Shown: piece by piece, positions 6,292-13,262 of the stretch
Layout: each line of letters opens with the position of its first letter
Position numbering within the stretch: position 1 is the first letter of the stretch
Assembly: GCA_031286975.1 (NCBI GenBank)
Contig: JAITTM010000211.1
Span: forward strand, 1-14,585
Source of the DNA: Coriobacteriales bacterium
Lineage (GTDB): Bacteria; Actinomycetota; Coriobacteriia; Coriobacteriales; UBA8131
Direction: 5' to 3'
Length of the DNA stretch: 14,585 nucleotides
Translations under genes and position numbers: made by a program
Notes under the pieces: model-generated
Databases searched by the model: none
Told to the model about the DNA's origin: nothing
What the model saw: only the letters and a program-made list of their open reading frames with translations

Positions 6292-7703
6292 GTCGTGCCA
6301 CCGCCAGCGATTACGCTCCCACTGAGCCACTCGGCACGCGAGGGGCTCTGATCGCGCGGGTCGAGCCTGACTCAGCTGCCGCACGAGCGGGCATCTGCGC
6401 GGGCATGGTGGTCGAGGCGGTTGACGGCGCGCCGCTGTGTGACGCCATCGACTGGTACTGGCTGTCGAGCGAGGAGTCTATCGAGCTCGCTGTGGGAGTC
6501 AAGGAGCTCAAGGGGACGCATAACTTGACTCCCCCCTTGACTCCTTTGACTCGCTATCAGCTTACGCGCACGCAGGGGGAGGGCTGGGGCATCGAGTTTG
6601 CCAGTCCGGTGTTCGACGGAGTGCGCACCTGCAAGAACGCCTGCGTGTTCTGCTTCATGGGCATGCTGCCCAAGGGAATGCGCCCCTCGCTCTATCTGCG
6701 CGATGACGATTACCGGCTCTCGTTTCTGCAGGGCAACTTTGTGACGCTCACCAATCTTGACGCGGCGGATGTCGAGCGCATCGTCAGGTACCAGCTGTCA
6801 CCTCTGCATGTCTCGCTGCATGCGGTGCGCCCCGCCGCGCGCGAGAAGCTCATGGGCAAGAACCAGGCACGGGGCCTCGAGGTGCTCCAGGATCTGCTGG
6901 CGCAGGGCATCGAGGTGCACGCGCAGATCGTGTTGGTGCCAGGGCTCAACGATGGCGCGGAGCTTACCGCCACCCTCAGCTGGATCAAGCAGCACCCTGG
7001 CATACGCTCCGTGGGCATCGTGCCCTATGGTTATACGCGCTACGCAAAGTTGCAGGGCTCATACAACAACCCAAAAGATGCCCAGCGCATCATCGAGCAG
7101 GTTGCGCCTTACCAACAATGCGCACAGACCTGCGAGACCTGCGTGCAACTCAGCGACGAGTTCTACCTGAAGGCCTATCCCAATAACATACCAGCGCGGT
7201 TGCCCCAGGCCTCAGACTACAACGGCTTTCCCCAATACCAAGACGGCATCGGCCTGCTTCGCGTCTTTATAGATGACTGGTGCAGGCTGCAAGCGTCATA
7301 TCAGCCAAGACCAGAGCAACTTTTGGGAGAAGAGCCGCACATAAGCCTTGTCACCGGGGCGGCCTTTGCCCCCGTCATCCGCGACCTTCTCCGCAGATCG
7401 CCCTTTGCCAACACCACGACGGTACTTGCAGTCGAGAACCGCTTTTTTGGCGGCAACGTCGATGTGGCGGGGCTCCTTACGGCGCGCGACGTCATCGAGC
7501 AGGCAGCGGATGCGCGGGGCACGCTACTTTTGCCAGCGGTCATGTTCAACGCGGACGGATTGACGCTGGACGGCTACACACTTGAGCAGATCAGGCACGC
7601 GCTTGGCAGCTCCCTATCTGTGGTATCCTGTACTGCGGACGGATTGCTCGACGCGCTCGGGAGCCTGCGCGACGAAAACTACCTGGAGGGACTAACAGCA
7701 TGA
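6288..7703 (+). CDS. Radical SAM protein with N-terminal PDZ-like domain and DUF512
   Basis: Member of the DUF512 / TIGR03279-type putative Fe-S oxidoreductases; substrate unknown. Residues ~18-72 look like a PDZ domain (LIARVEPDSAAARAGICAGM). A radical SAM CX3CX2C motif follows at Cys115, Cys119 and Cys122 (CKNACVFCFMGMLPKGMR), then the family block LYLRDDDYRLSFLQGNF and VTLTNL. The second half (SDEFYLKAYPNN, YNGFPQYQDGIGLLR, LVTGAAFAPVIRDLL) matches the DUF512 region. A second CX3CX2C set, Cys278, Cys282 and Cys285 (CAQTCETC), sits just before SDEFYL. The start is GTG overlapping the ispH stop (GTGA), with GGAG 8 nt upstream. The stop overlaps der (ATGA). Association with der, plsY and gpsA is a known neighbourhood in anaerobic Gram-positives, but it does not reveal the reaction. 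The family call is confident; the biochemical role is open. Confidence 0.9.
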   Translation: MSRATASDYAPTEPLGTRGALIARVEPDSAAARAGICAGMVVEAVDGAPLCDAIDWYWLSSEESIELAVGVKELKGTHNLTPPLTPLTRYQLTRTQGEGWGIEFASPVFDGVRTCKNACVFCFMGMLPKGMRPSLYLRDDDYRLSFLQGNFVTLTNLDAADVERIVRYQLSPLHVSLHAVRPAAREKLMGKNQARGLEVLQDLLAQGIEVHAQIVLVPGLNDGAELTATLSWIKQHPGIRSVGIVPYGYTRYAKLQGSYNNPKDAQRIIEQVAPYQQCAQTCETCVQLSDEFYLKAYPNNIPARLPQASDYNGFPQYQDGIGLLRVFIDDWCRLQASYQPRPEQLLGEEPHISLVTGAAFAPVIRDLLRRSPFANTTTVLAVENRFFGGNVDVAGLLTARDVIEQAADARGTLLLPAVMFNADGLTLDGYTLEQIRHALGSSLSVVSCTADGLLDALGSLRDENYLEGLTA

Positions 7704-9010
7704 GTCTACCGATCGTTGCCGTGGTTGGCAGACCAAATGTGGGCAAATCGACTTTTGTGAACCGTATCGCGCTCACCAAGGATGCCATTGTGCACGAGCA
7801 GCGCGGGGTCACGCGTGACCGATCCTATCATCAGGCGGATTGGAATGGCGTGGCGTTCACGCTCATAGATACCGGCGGCATCGAGATGGGCGATGACGAC
7901 GCCTTTCAGACCCCTATTCGCAACCAGGCGATCATGGCAACAGAAGAAGCTGACGCCATCCTGTTCATGGTGGACGCCAAGACTGGTGCCACGGCGGATG
8001 ACATCGCCGTCGCCAAACTGCTCAAGCGCTCCGAGTGCCCGGTCTTCCTGCTGGTCAACAAGATGGATAACCCCACCAACGAGCAGGAGCTCTGGGAGTT
8101 CTATTCGCTCGGCCTGGGCGAGCCCTGGGCGCTTTCGAGCGTGCACGGACACGGCACGGGTGACCTGTTGGACGCACTGGTCAAGGTGCTGCCCACCGGC
8201 GATAACGAGGACGAGCTCGTCGCTGCCATCAATGTCGCCATCATCGGGCGGCCCAACGCGGGCAAATCGTCGCTCACCAACCGCCTTGTGGGCACCGAGC
8301 GCTCCATCGTCAGTGACGTTGCCGGCACCACGCGCGATGCGGTTGACGCGCTGGTCACCCACGCAGAGACCACCTATCGCATCATCGACACGGCGGGCAT
8401 CCGGCGCAAGTCGCAGATCGACGAGGACGTGGAGTACTACGGCTTCGTGCGCGCTTTGCGCGCCATCGACCGCTGCGATGTGGCTCTGCTCCTGATCGAC
8501 TCGACCCTGGGGCTCACCGACCAAGATCAGCGGGTGGCGGGCTTTAGCCTTGAGCGCGGTTGCGCACTGGTCATCCTGCTCAACAAGTGGGATCTGCTCG
8601 AGACAGCGGAGCAGCGCGAAGCCCTGCGCGAGCAGGTTGAGGATCGCATGATGTTTGTGGGCTATGCGCCCGTCATTGCCATATCGGCCCTCACCGGGCG
8701 CAGCGTGCACCGCATCTGGGGTGCCATCGACACCGCCTACAAGAACTACTCGGAGCATATCGCAACCAGCAGGCTCAACGCCCTTCTCACCGAGTTGCGC
8801 GATTTTGGGCACACGATATCCAAGGGGCACAGCCGTCTGCGCATCAACTATGTGACGCAGACCCAGACACGTCCTCCGCAGTTCACCTTCTTTGCCAACC
8901 ACCCCGAGATCGTGGATGCTGCCTACCAGCGCTACCTTGAGAACCGCCTGCGCGCAGCCTTTGGCCTGGAGGGAACACCGGTGACCATGAAATTCAAACG
9001 GAAGGATTAA
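7700..9010 (+). CDS. der: Ribosome-associated double-domain GTPase Der (EngA)
   Basis: Essential GTPase with two tandem G domains that acts in 50S ribosomal subunit assembly. Domain 1 has GRPNVGKS (10-17), DTGG (57-60) and NKMD (120-123). Domain 2 has GRPNAGKS (183-190), DTAG (230-233) and NKWD (295-298). The C-terminal KH-like domain covers about residues 350-436 (TSRLNALL, KGHSRLRINYVTQ, FTFFANHPE, ENRLRAAFGLEGTPV). The 436-residue length is normal, with no added tract, which contrasts with several neighbours. The start overlaps the preceding stop (ATGA) and has GGAGGG 9 nt upstream. The gene is followed 4 nt later by plsY. Confidence 0.98.
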   Translation: MSLPIVAVVGRPNVGKSTFVNRIALTKDAIVHEQRGVTRDRSYHQADWNGVAFTLIDTGGIEMGDDDAFQTPIRNQAIMATEEADAILFMVDAKTGATADDIAVAKLLKRSECPVFLLVNKMDNPTNEQELWEFYSLGLGEPWALSSVHGHGTGDLLDALVKVLPTGDNEDELVAAINVAIIGRPNAGKSSLTNRLVGTERSIVSDVAGTTRDAVDALVTHAETTYRIIDTAGIRRKSQIDEDVEYYGFVRALRAIDRCDVALLLIDSTLGLTDQDQRVAGFSLERGCALVILLNKWDLLETAEQREALREQVEDRMMFVGYAPVIAISALTGRSVHRIWGAIDTAYKNYSEHIATSRLNALLTELRDFGHTISKGHSRLRINYVTQTQTRPPQFTFFANHPEIVDAAYQRYLENRLRAAFGLEGTPVTMKFKRKD

Positions 9011-9014
9011 CGGT

Positions 9015-10169
9015 ATGGATGTTGCCCAACTGATGGGGCTGCCTAACTTTTTTCCCACCTACCCGTTGGCTTTGGCAGCGGGTCTGTCCATCGCCTACCT
9101 CAGCGGCTCCATTCCGGTAGCCCTGATCATCGGGCGCATGACAAGCGGTATCGACATCCGCAAGCATGGCTCCGGCAATGCCGGAACCACCAATGCACTC
9201 CGCGTGCTTGGCTGGGGTCCTGGTATCGCCGTGCTGTTCTTCGACGTGCTCAAAGGCGCTCTTGCCTGCCTGGGCATGGTGGCAGCCCTGCTCCTGGCGC
9301 GCGACCTGCTGCTCATCGACTACTACGCCGAGTATGTGCTGCAGGGCACGCAGGCAAGGCTGATATCCTCCCTGCATTTCACAACCGGGCTCCTGTACGA
9401 TATCCCCTGTGCGTTTGCGCTGCTTACGGCGGTGTTGGGGCATATGTTCTCGCCCTTCATGCGCTTTAGGGGCGGCAAGGGTGTGGCAACCGCGTTGGGC
9501 GGTTTTCTGATGCTCATGCCCTATTCTGCCCTGGTGGGTCTGGCAGCCTTTGTGGTGGTCGTCCTCATCAGCCGCTATGTCTCGCTGGGCTCCGTTACCG
9601 CTGTGCTCACTTTGCCGCTGAGTGCCTGGTTCTTCTACGGCTCGTCGTTGGTCTACGTGATTTTTGCCACCCTGACGATGCTGGTCGTGATCTTCGCGCA
9701 CCGCAAGAACATCTATCGCCTGGCGCACGGCACCGAGTCGCGCTTCTCTGTCAAGAAGACCGACCTGATACGCGACCAGCTCGAGGATCAGCGCCTCTCC
9801 ACCCTCCAGCAGCCTGACGACGAGATCGCCTGCTCAAGCGATGACGGCGAGGTGCTGCGAGAATCAGACCCCGCCGAGAAGCCCGAGCCTTCCTCTGCCA
9901 CGGGCGCCACGGGCGCCGCGAGCGCCACGGGCACCACGGGCACCACGCCGCCTCCTGCCTCCGCCGCCGCCGCCGCAGACACTGCCGCCGCCGCAGGCGC
10001 CACCGCCTCCGCCGCAGACACCACCTCCGCCGCAGGCGCCACGCCTCCTGCCGCCTCCGCCCACGCCCAGGCGGCAAAGCCGGTGCGCTTCAGCACCAAC
10101 CCCGATGTTGAGGAGGAGTTCCTTTCGCAGGAATCAAGCACGCGCAACACCTCAGAAACCGAGGTGTAG
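9015..10169 (+). CDS. plsY: Glycerol-3-phosphate acyltransferase PlsY with long disordered C-terminal extension
   Basis: Integral membrane enzyme that uses acyl-phosphate to acylate glycerol 3-phosphate, the first step of phospholipid synthesis. The three family motifs are visible: SGSIPVALIIGR (30-41), KHGSGNAGTTNALR (50-63) and RFRGGKGVATALGG (150-163). Hydrophobic segments lie at about 15-39, 69-95, 123-146, 157-186 and 190-228. The conserved core ends near residue 243 (HRKNIYRLAHGTESRF). Residues 244-384, about 140 in all, are extra: a charged stretch, an Ala/Thr/Gly then Ala-rich low-complexity zone (293-355), and an acidic end (PDVEEEFLSQESS). Typical PlsY proteins are about 200 residues. 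The residue ~96-125 segment also looks longer than usual between two membrane segments. GGAAGGA 8 nt before ATG 9015 supports the start. gpsA, 3 nt downstream, makes its substrate. Confidence 0.95.
   Translation: MDVAQLMGLPNFFPTYPLALAAGLSIAYLSGSIPVALIIGRMTSGIDIRKHGSGNAGTTNALRVLGWGPGIAVLFFDVLKGALACLGMVAALLLARDLLLIDYYAEYVLQGTQARLISSLHFTTGLLYDIPCAFALLTAVLGHMFSPFMRFRGGKGVATALGGFLMLMPYSALVGLAAFVVVVLISRYVSLGSVTAVLTLPLSAWFFYGSSLVYVIFATLTMLVVIFAHRKNIYRLAHGTESRFSVKKTDLIRDQLEDQRLSTLQQPDDEIACSSDDGEVLRESDPAEKPEPSSATGATGAASATGTTGTTPPPASAAAAADTAAAAGATASAADTTSAAGATPPAASAHAQAAKPVRFSTNPDVEEEFLSQESSTRNTSETEV
9897..9950 (+). repeat. 9-bp tandem repeat (Ala-Thr-Gly) in plsY
   Basis: Six 9-bp units based on GCCACGGGC run in frame and code for residues 295-312 (ATG, ATG, AAS, ATG, TTG, TTP). 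Gly falls every third residue except where it is replaced, which gives a very short collagen-like look. Confidence 0.8.
9972..10049 (+). repeat. 39-bp imperfect tandem duplication in plsY
   Basis: Two adjacent 39-bp (13-codon) units at 9972-10010 and 10011-10049 both encode AADT followed by an AAGAT core (residues 320-332 and 333-345). The copies differ at several positions, so the duplication is older than the exact repeats in tyrA and rpe. Confidence 0.7.
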
Positions 10170-10172
10170 GCC

Positions 10173-11174
10173 ATGCGTATCGCGGTTATCGGGGCCGGCT
10201 CCTGGGGCAGCGCCGTAGCCTGGCTCCTGGCGAACAAGGGGCACAGCGTATCGCTTTGGGCGCGCGATGCCGCACTGGTCGCAACGCTCAACGAGACCCA
10301 CAAAAACCCCCGCTATCTGAGCGACAGCGAGCTGCCCGCGAGCGTCGTGGCAACCACGCAGCTTGATCAGGCGCTTAACCATGCTGAATCTGTGGTGCTG
10401 GTGACGCCCTCTGCGGCAACGCGCGCCATCGCGCAGAAACTGGCCGCCACCGGCTGCCTGGGTACTGACGTGCCCCTTGTGCTGCTCTCCAAAGGCATCG
10501 AGGGGGGCACGGGGCTGCTGCTGCTCGATGTGCTGGAGCAGGAGCTGGGCAACCCTGCGCGGCTTGCTGTGCTCTCCGGCCCCAACCACGCCGAAGAGGT
10601 CGCCTTGGGCATTCCCGCCGGTACGGTGATCGCCTCATCCGGGCAGGACACAGCAGTTTGGTTGCAGGAGCTCTTTTCCACGCCTGCCTTCAGGGTCTAT
10701 ACCTCCGCCGATGTGATTGGCGTGCAGCTCTGCGGTGCCGCCAAGAACATCATCGCCATCGCCGTGGGCATGTCCGCGGGTCTTGGCTACGGCGACAACA
10801 CCGCAGCGGTCATCATCACGCGTGGCCTGGCAGAGATCAGCCGCCTGGTGAGCAAAGTGGGCGGCGAGCAGCTCACCTGCATGGGGCTTGCCGGCATGGG
10901 CGACCTTATCGCCACCTGTATGTCACGCCATTCTCGCAATCGTGGTTTTGGTCTGGCTCTCGCCCAGGGCATGACACTTGAGCAGTATGAGCAGCAACGG
11001 CATATGGTAGTCGAGGGCGCGCTGGCCTGCAAGGCGGTCTGCGACCTTGCGCGCACACAGGGCGTCGAGATGCCTATCAGCGAGCAGGTTCGCAGTGTGG
11101 TATGGGAGGCTCAGCCCCTGGATGCTATGATCTGGAAGCTGCTCGATCGCAGCTCGAAGCCCGAGTTCTATTAG
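10173..11174 (+). CDS. gpsA: NAD(P)-dependent glycerol-3-phosphate dehydrogenase
   Basis: Reduces dihydroxyacetone phosphate to sn-glycerol 3-phosphate, the substrate of PlsY, in the cytoplasm. The Rossmann motif IGAGSWGSAVA lies at 6-16. Other family blocks are NPRYLSD (45-51), LSKGIE (105-110), SGPNHAEEVALG (135-146), VQLCGAAKNIIAIAVGM (184-200, with catalytic Lys191) and LAGMGDLIATC (239-249), followed by SRHSRNRGFG. The 333-residue length is normal and no low-complexity addition is present. The usual SGPSxAxEV motif has Asn in place of Ser here. GAGGTG 6 nt before ATG 10173 supports the start, which is 3 nt after plsY. The pairing with plsY and plsC makes a phospholipid precursor set within the operon. 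Confidence 0.97.
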   Translation: MRIAVIGAGSWGSAVAWLLANKGHSVSLWARDAALVATLNETHKNPRYLSDSELPASVVATTQLDQALNHAESVVLVTPSAATRAIAQKLAATGCLGTDVPLVLLSKGIEGGTGLLLLDVLEQELGNPARLAVLSGPNHAEEVALGIPAGTVIASSGQDTAVWLQELFSTPAFRVYTSADVIGVQLCGAAKNIIAIAVGMSAGLGYGDNTAAVIITRGLAEISRLVSKVGGEQLTCMGLAGMGDLIATCMSRHSRNRGFGLALAQGMTLEQYEQQRHMVVEGALACKAVCDLARTQGVEMPISEQVRSVVWEAQPLDAMIWKLLDRSSKPEFY

Positions 11175-11185
11175 GAGCCCCCGTG
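11173..11185 (+). promoter_or_regulatory. Ribosome binding site and GTG start of rpe
   Basis: AGGAG at 11173-11177 overlaps the gpsA TAG stop and lies 5 nt before GTG 11183. It fixes the rpe start just ahead of the conserved IAPSILSADF, although the frame is open further upstream inside gpsA. Confidence 0.75.
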
Positions 11186-11896
11186 CATCAGCCCCTTCAG
11201 ATAGCGCCTTCCATCCTGAGTGCGGACTTTCTCAATCTTGAGCGCGATATCCACCTGATAGAGGCGGGTGCGCCCGAGTGGCTGCACATCGACGTGATGG
11301 ACGGGCATTTTGTGCCCAACCTCACCATCGGCCCTCCCTTTGTCAGGGCGCTCAAACGCATAACGGCCATACCCCTCGACGTGCATCTGATGATACGTAA
11401 TCCCGCGGAGCAACTCGACTGGTATCTAAGCGCCGGAGCCGACCTGATAACCGTGCATATCGAGACCACAGGTGATGCGGAGAAGACCGTGGCACTCTTA
11501 GCTCGCATCCGCTCCGCTGGCGCACAGGTGGGCCTCTCGCTCAACCCCGAGACTTCCGCCTGCTCCCTGCAGCCCTACCTCAACCTGCTCGATCTGGTGC
11601 TGGTGATGAGCGTGCACCCCGGTTTTGGCGGCCAGAGCTTCATTGCCGCCGCCGTTGACAAGGTCGCCGCCATCGTCGACTTTTGCCGCGAGGTGGGCGC
11701 AAGCCCGCTCATCGAGGTCGATGGTGGCATCAACACCCAGACCGCTCCTTTGGTTGTAGCGGCGGGCGCTGACGTACTGGTAGCTGGCAACGCCATCTTT
11801 GGTGAGCCCAACCCCGTGCAGGCCCTGCAGGCAATCCGCTCAGCCGCGCAGACCGCACAATCCGCGCAGACCGCACAATCCGCGCAGCGGGCCTGA
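11183..11896 (+). CDS. rpe: Ribulose-phosphate 3-epimerase with Ala/Gln repeat tail
   Basis: Interconverts ribulose 5-phosphate and xylulose 5-phosphate in the pentose phosphate pathway. It is a TIM barrel with the metal/catalytic motifs IAPSILSADF (7-16), HIDVMDGHFVPN (35-46; His36, Asp38), DVHLMI (66-71; His68), VHPGFGGQSF (144-153) and EVDGGIN (178-184; Asp180), then the phosphate-binding end ADVLVAGNAIFG (196-207). The fold is complete by about residue 219. Residues 221-237 are an extra Ala-Gln-Thr/Ser tail coded by an 18-bp tandem repeat, similar in style to the cmk tail. The start is GTG 11183, chosen from the AGGAG spacing and the family N-terminus; the product is 237 residues. The stop overlaps the next start (TGATG). 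Confidence 0.96.
   Translation: MHQPLQIAPSILSADFLNLERDIHLIEAGAPEWLHIDVMDGHFVPNLTIGPPFVRALKRITAIPLDVHLMIRNPAEQLDWYLSAGADLITVHIETTGDAEKTVALLARIRSAGAQVGLSLNPETSACSLQPYLNLLDLVLVMSVHPGFGGQSFIAAAVDKVAAIVDFCREVGASPLIEVDGGINTQTAPLVVAAGADVLVAGNAIFGEPNPVQALQAIRSAAQTAQSAQTAQSAQRA
11844..11887 (+). repeat. 18-bp tandem repeat in the rpe tail
   Basis: An 18-bp unit occurs at 11844-11861 and 11862-11879 without mismatch, followed by 8 bp of a third copy to 11887. In frame it reads as Ala-Gln-Thr-Ala-Gln-Ser. Exact identity of the copies suggests recent expansion. Confidence 0.9.
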
Positions 11897-13068
11897 TGGA
11901 GCGCATCTACCTCGACCACGCGGCCACCACGCCCCTGCGCGCGGAGGTGCTGGCTGCCATGCAGCCCTGCCTTACCACGGTGTACGGCAATGCCAACGCC
12001 CTCTATCGCGAGGGCAAGGCCGCGCGAGATGCCCTTGAGGCAGCGCGCACCACCATCGCCGCGGCCATAGGCGCAAGCCCGCTTGAGCTCGCCTTCACGT
12101 CAGGCGGCACCGAGGCCAACAACGCCCTCATCACGGGTATCGCCCGAGCTGTGCGTCGCCAACGGGGCGAGACAAAGGCCAACCACCTCATCTGCTCAGC
12201 CTTCGAGCATCACGCGGTGCTCGAGCCTGTTAACGCGCTCAGGCGAGAGGGCTTTGAGGTCACGCTGCTCAAGCCCCGGCGCGATGGTTTTATCCACGTG
12301 GAGGATCTCATCGGAGCCCTGCGACCCAACACTTTGCTCGTGTCCATCATGGCGGCACAAAACGAGCTGGGCACCGTTCAGCCTCTGGCCGCGCTTGCAC
12401 AGGCCACGCACGAATACGGCGCCTGCTTTCACACCGACGCGGTGCAGGCGCTGGGCAAGCTACCCTTTGACGTTGGCGCCCTGGGGGTGGATGCCGCGAG
12501 CTTCAGCGCGCATAAACTGGGCGGGCCTAAGGGTGCGGGCGCATTTTATCTCAGGCGCCAGACGCCCTTTGCCGCTGTGCAGCTTGGCGGCGGACAGGAG
12601 TCCGGCAGGCGCAGCGGCACCCAGAATGTCGCGGGAGCCGTGGGTTTTGCCAAGGCCGTCGAGCTGGCCTGCGAGCCGCGTGCACTGGCCGCGGAGACAA
12701 GCCGCCTGATCCAGCTGCGCGATGGGCTTGCCGCTGGCCTGCTCCGCCACGACCTCCGCTTCTCGCTCACCGTGCCCATCGCGGCTGACGATAGCAGGCG
12801 GCATCTGCCCGGGCTTCTCCCCATATTGGTTGATGGCTTTGAGGCTGAGACCCTCATCCTGCGCCTGGATGACGCGGGCTTTGCGGTGTCGAGCGGCTCG
12901 GCCTGCAGCACGGGTTCGCTCGAGCCCAGCCACGTGCTCAGCTCGCTGGGCATCGCAAAAGGCAAAGCCTACGGAGCACTGCGTGTCTCAATGGGCCGCG
13001 AAACCACCCAAGAGCAGCTTGCAGCCTTTGCCCATGCGCTCGCGGCTATCGTCAGATCTGGTGGGTAG
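11896..13068 (+). CDS. Cysteine desulfurase, NifS/IscS type
   Basis: PLP enzyme that takes sulfur from L-cysteine for Fe-S clusters or tRNA thiolation. Visible features are YLDHAATTPL (5-14), FTSGGTEANN (67-76), FEHHAVLEP (103-111), HTDAVQALGK (179-188), SAHKLGGPKGAGA (204-216, with PLP-binding Lys207), GGGQESGRRSGTQN (231-244) and SSGSACSTGS (332-341, catalytic Cys337). The short catalytic loop and the overall layout are of the NifS/IscS group, not SufS. The GNPSSLH-type segment reads GNANALYREG, and the usual N-N-E before the PLP region is Q-N-E (155-157). The start overlaps the rpe stop (TGATG). No IscU, NifU or thiouridylase lies nearby, so its partner is unknown. The operon does contain Fe-S enzymes (IspH, the radical SAM protein). 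I do not choose between iscS and nifS. Confidence 0.93.
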   Translation: MERIYLDHAATTPLRAEVLAAMQPCLTTVYGNANALYREGKAARDALEAARTTIAAAIGASPLELAFTSGGTEANNALITGIARAVRRQRGETKANHLICSAFEHHAVLEPVNALRREGFEVTLLKPRRDGFIHVEDLIGALRPNTLLVSIMAAQNELGTVQPLAALAQATHEYGACFHTDAVQALGKLPFDVGALGVDAASFSAHKLGGPKGAGAFYLRRQTPFAAVQLGGGQESGRRSGTQNVAGAVGFAKAVELACEPRALAAETSRLIQLRDGLAAGLLRHDLRFSLTVPIAADDSRRHLPGLLPILVDGFEAETLILRLDDAGFAVSSGSACSTGSLEPSHVLSSLGIAKGKAYGALRVSMGRETTQEQLAAFAHALAAIVRSGG

Positions 13069-13120
13069 GGCAACGCGCATCTGCCAGGGGCGAGCGCAGG
13101 GTTTGCACGGTAACTCGAAG

Positions 13121-13131
13121 ATAACAGTTAT
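13121..13131. promoter_or_regulatory. 11-bp perfect palindrome, possible operator
   Basis: ATAACAGTTAT is a perfect inverted repeat around a central A, and it is AT-rich within GC-rich surroundings. It may be a protein-binding site upstream of the glutamate synthase-like gene, but it also overlaps the inner hairpin described for this gap. Short palindromes arise by chance, so the call is weak. Confidence 0.25.
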
Positions 13132-13186
13132 GGCGAGAAGGGCGAGCCCCTTTGCGAGATGCCCCGGCGTTCTCCGCGAAGAGAGA

Positions 13187-13215
13187 TTTACCTCGTGTTG
13201 ATTACCTTGTATCCT
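13187..13215 (+). promoter_or_regulatory. Weak sigma70-type promoter candidate
   Basis: TTTACC (13187-13192) and TATCCT (13210-13215) each match four of six consensus bases and are 17 bp apart. Transcription would begin near 13222 and give a leader of about 38 nt to the downstream gene. This places the palindrome and the RNA fold upstream of the transcript. Confidence 0.35.
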
Positions 13216-13245
13216 AATGGGCACTAATTCAAGGGGTCGTTTTTA

Positions 13246-13262
13246 GAGAGGGAGTTGCCATG
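13246..13262 (+). promoter_or_regulatory. Strong ribosome binding site of the last gene
   Basis: GAGAGGGAG at 13246-13254 lies 5 nt before ATG 13260. It is one of the most purine-rich Shine-Dalgarno sites in the window, suggesting good independent translation. Confidence 0.75.

Larger units (their letters stand above)
13069..13259 (+). other. Intergenic gap with possible RNA fold
   Basis: This is the only gap longer than 8 nt in the window. Three nested pairings can be drawn: 13077-13082 with 13157-13162 (GCATCT/AGATGC), 13086-13091 with 13146-13151 (AGGGGC/GCCCCT), and an inner hairpin 13110-13115 with 13126-13131 (one G-U pair, 10-nt loop). I recognise no known riboswitch class in it. It could be a 3' structure ending the operon, a leader for the next gene, or chance pairing in GC-rich DNA. 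No classic terminator with a T-run is present. Confidence 0.3.

Noticed and set aside
7706..9058. Long minus-strand open frame opposite der
   Set aside because: It lies opposite a full-length Der with all GTPase motifs and has no recognisable motif itself. High GC makes such antisense frames common.
11102..11182. Longer N-terminus of the epimerase inside gpsA
   Set aside because: It has no family similarity, overlaps gpsA by more than 70 bp, and a good AGGAG-GTG start exists at 11183.
13138..13153. Intrinsic terminator (AAGGG/CCCTT hairpin) after the desulfurase gene
   Set aside because: The stem is only 5 bp and is followed by TTTGCGAG, with no T-run.
13069..13259. Known riboswitch (TPP-like, T-box, cobalamin, glutamine)
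   Set aside because: A few short similarities such as GCCAG and GCGCAGGG occur, but the conserved cores of these classes are not present.
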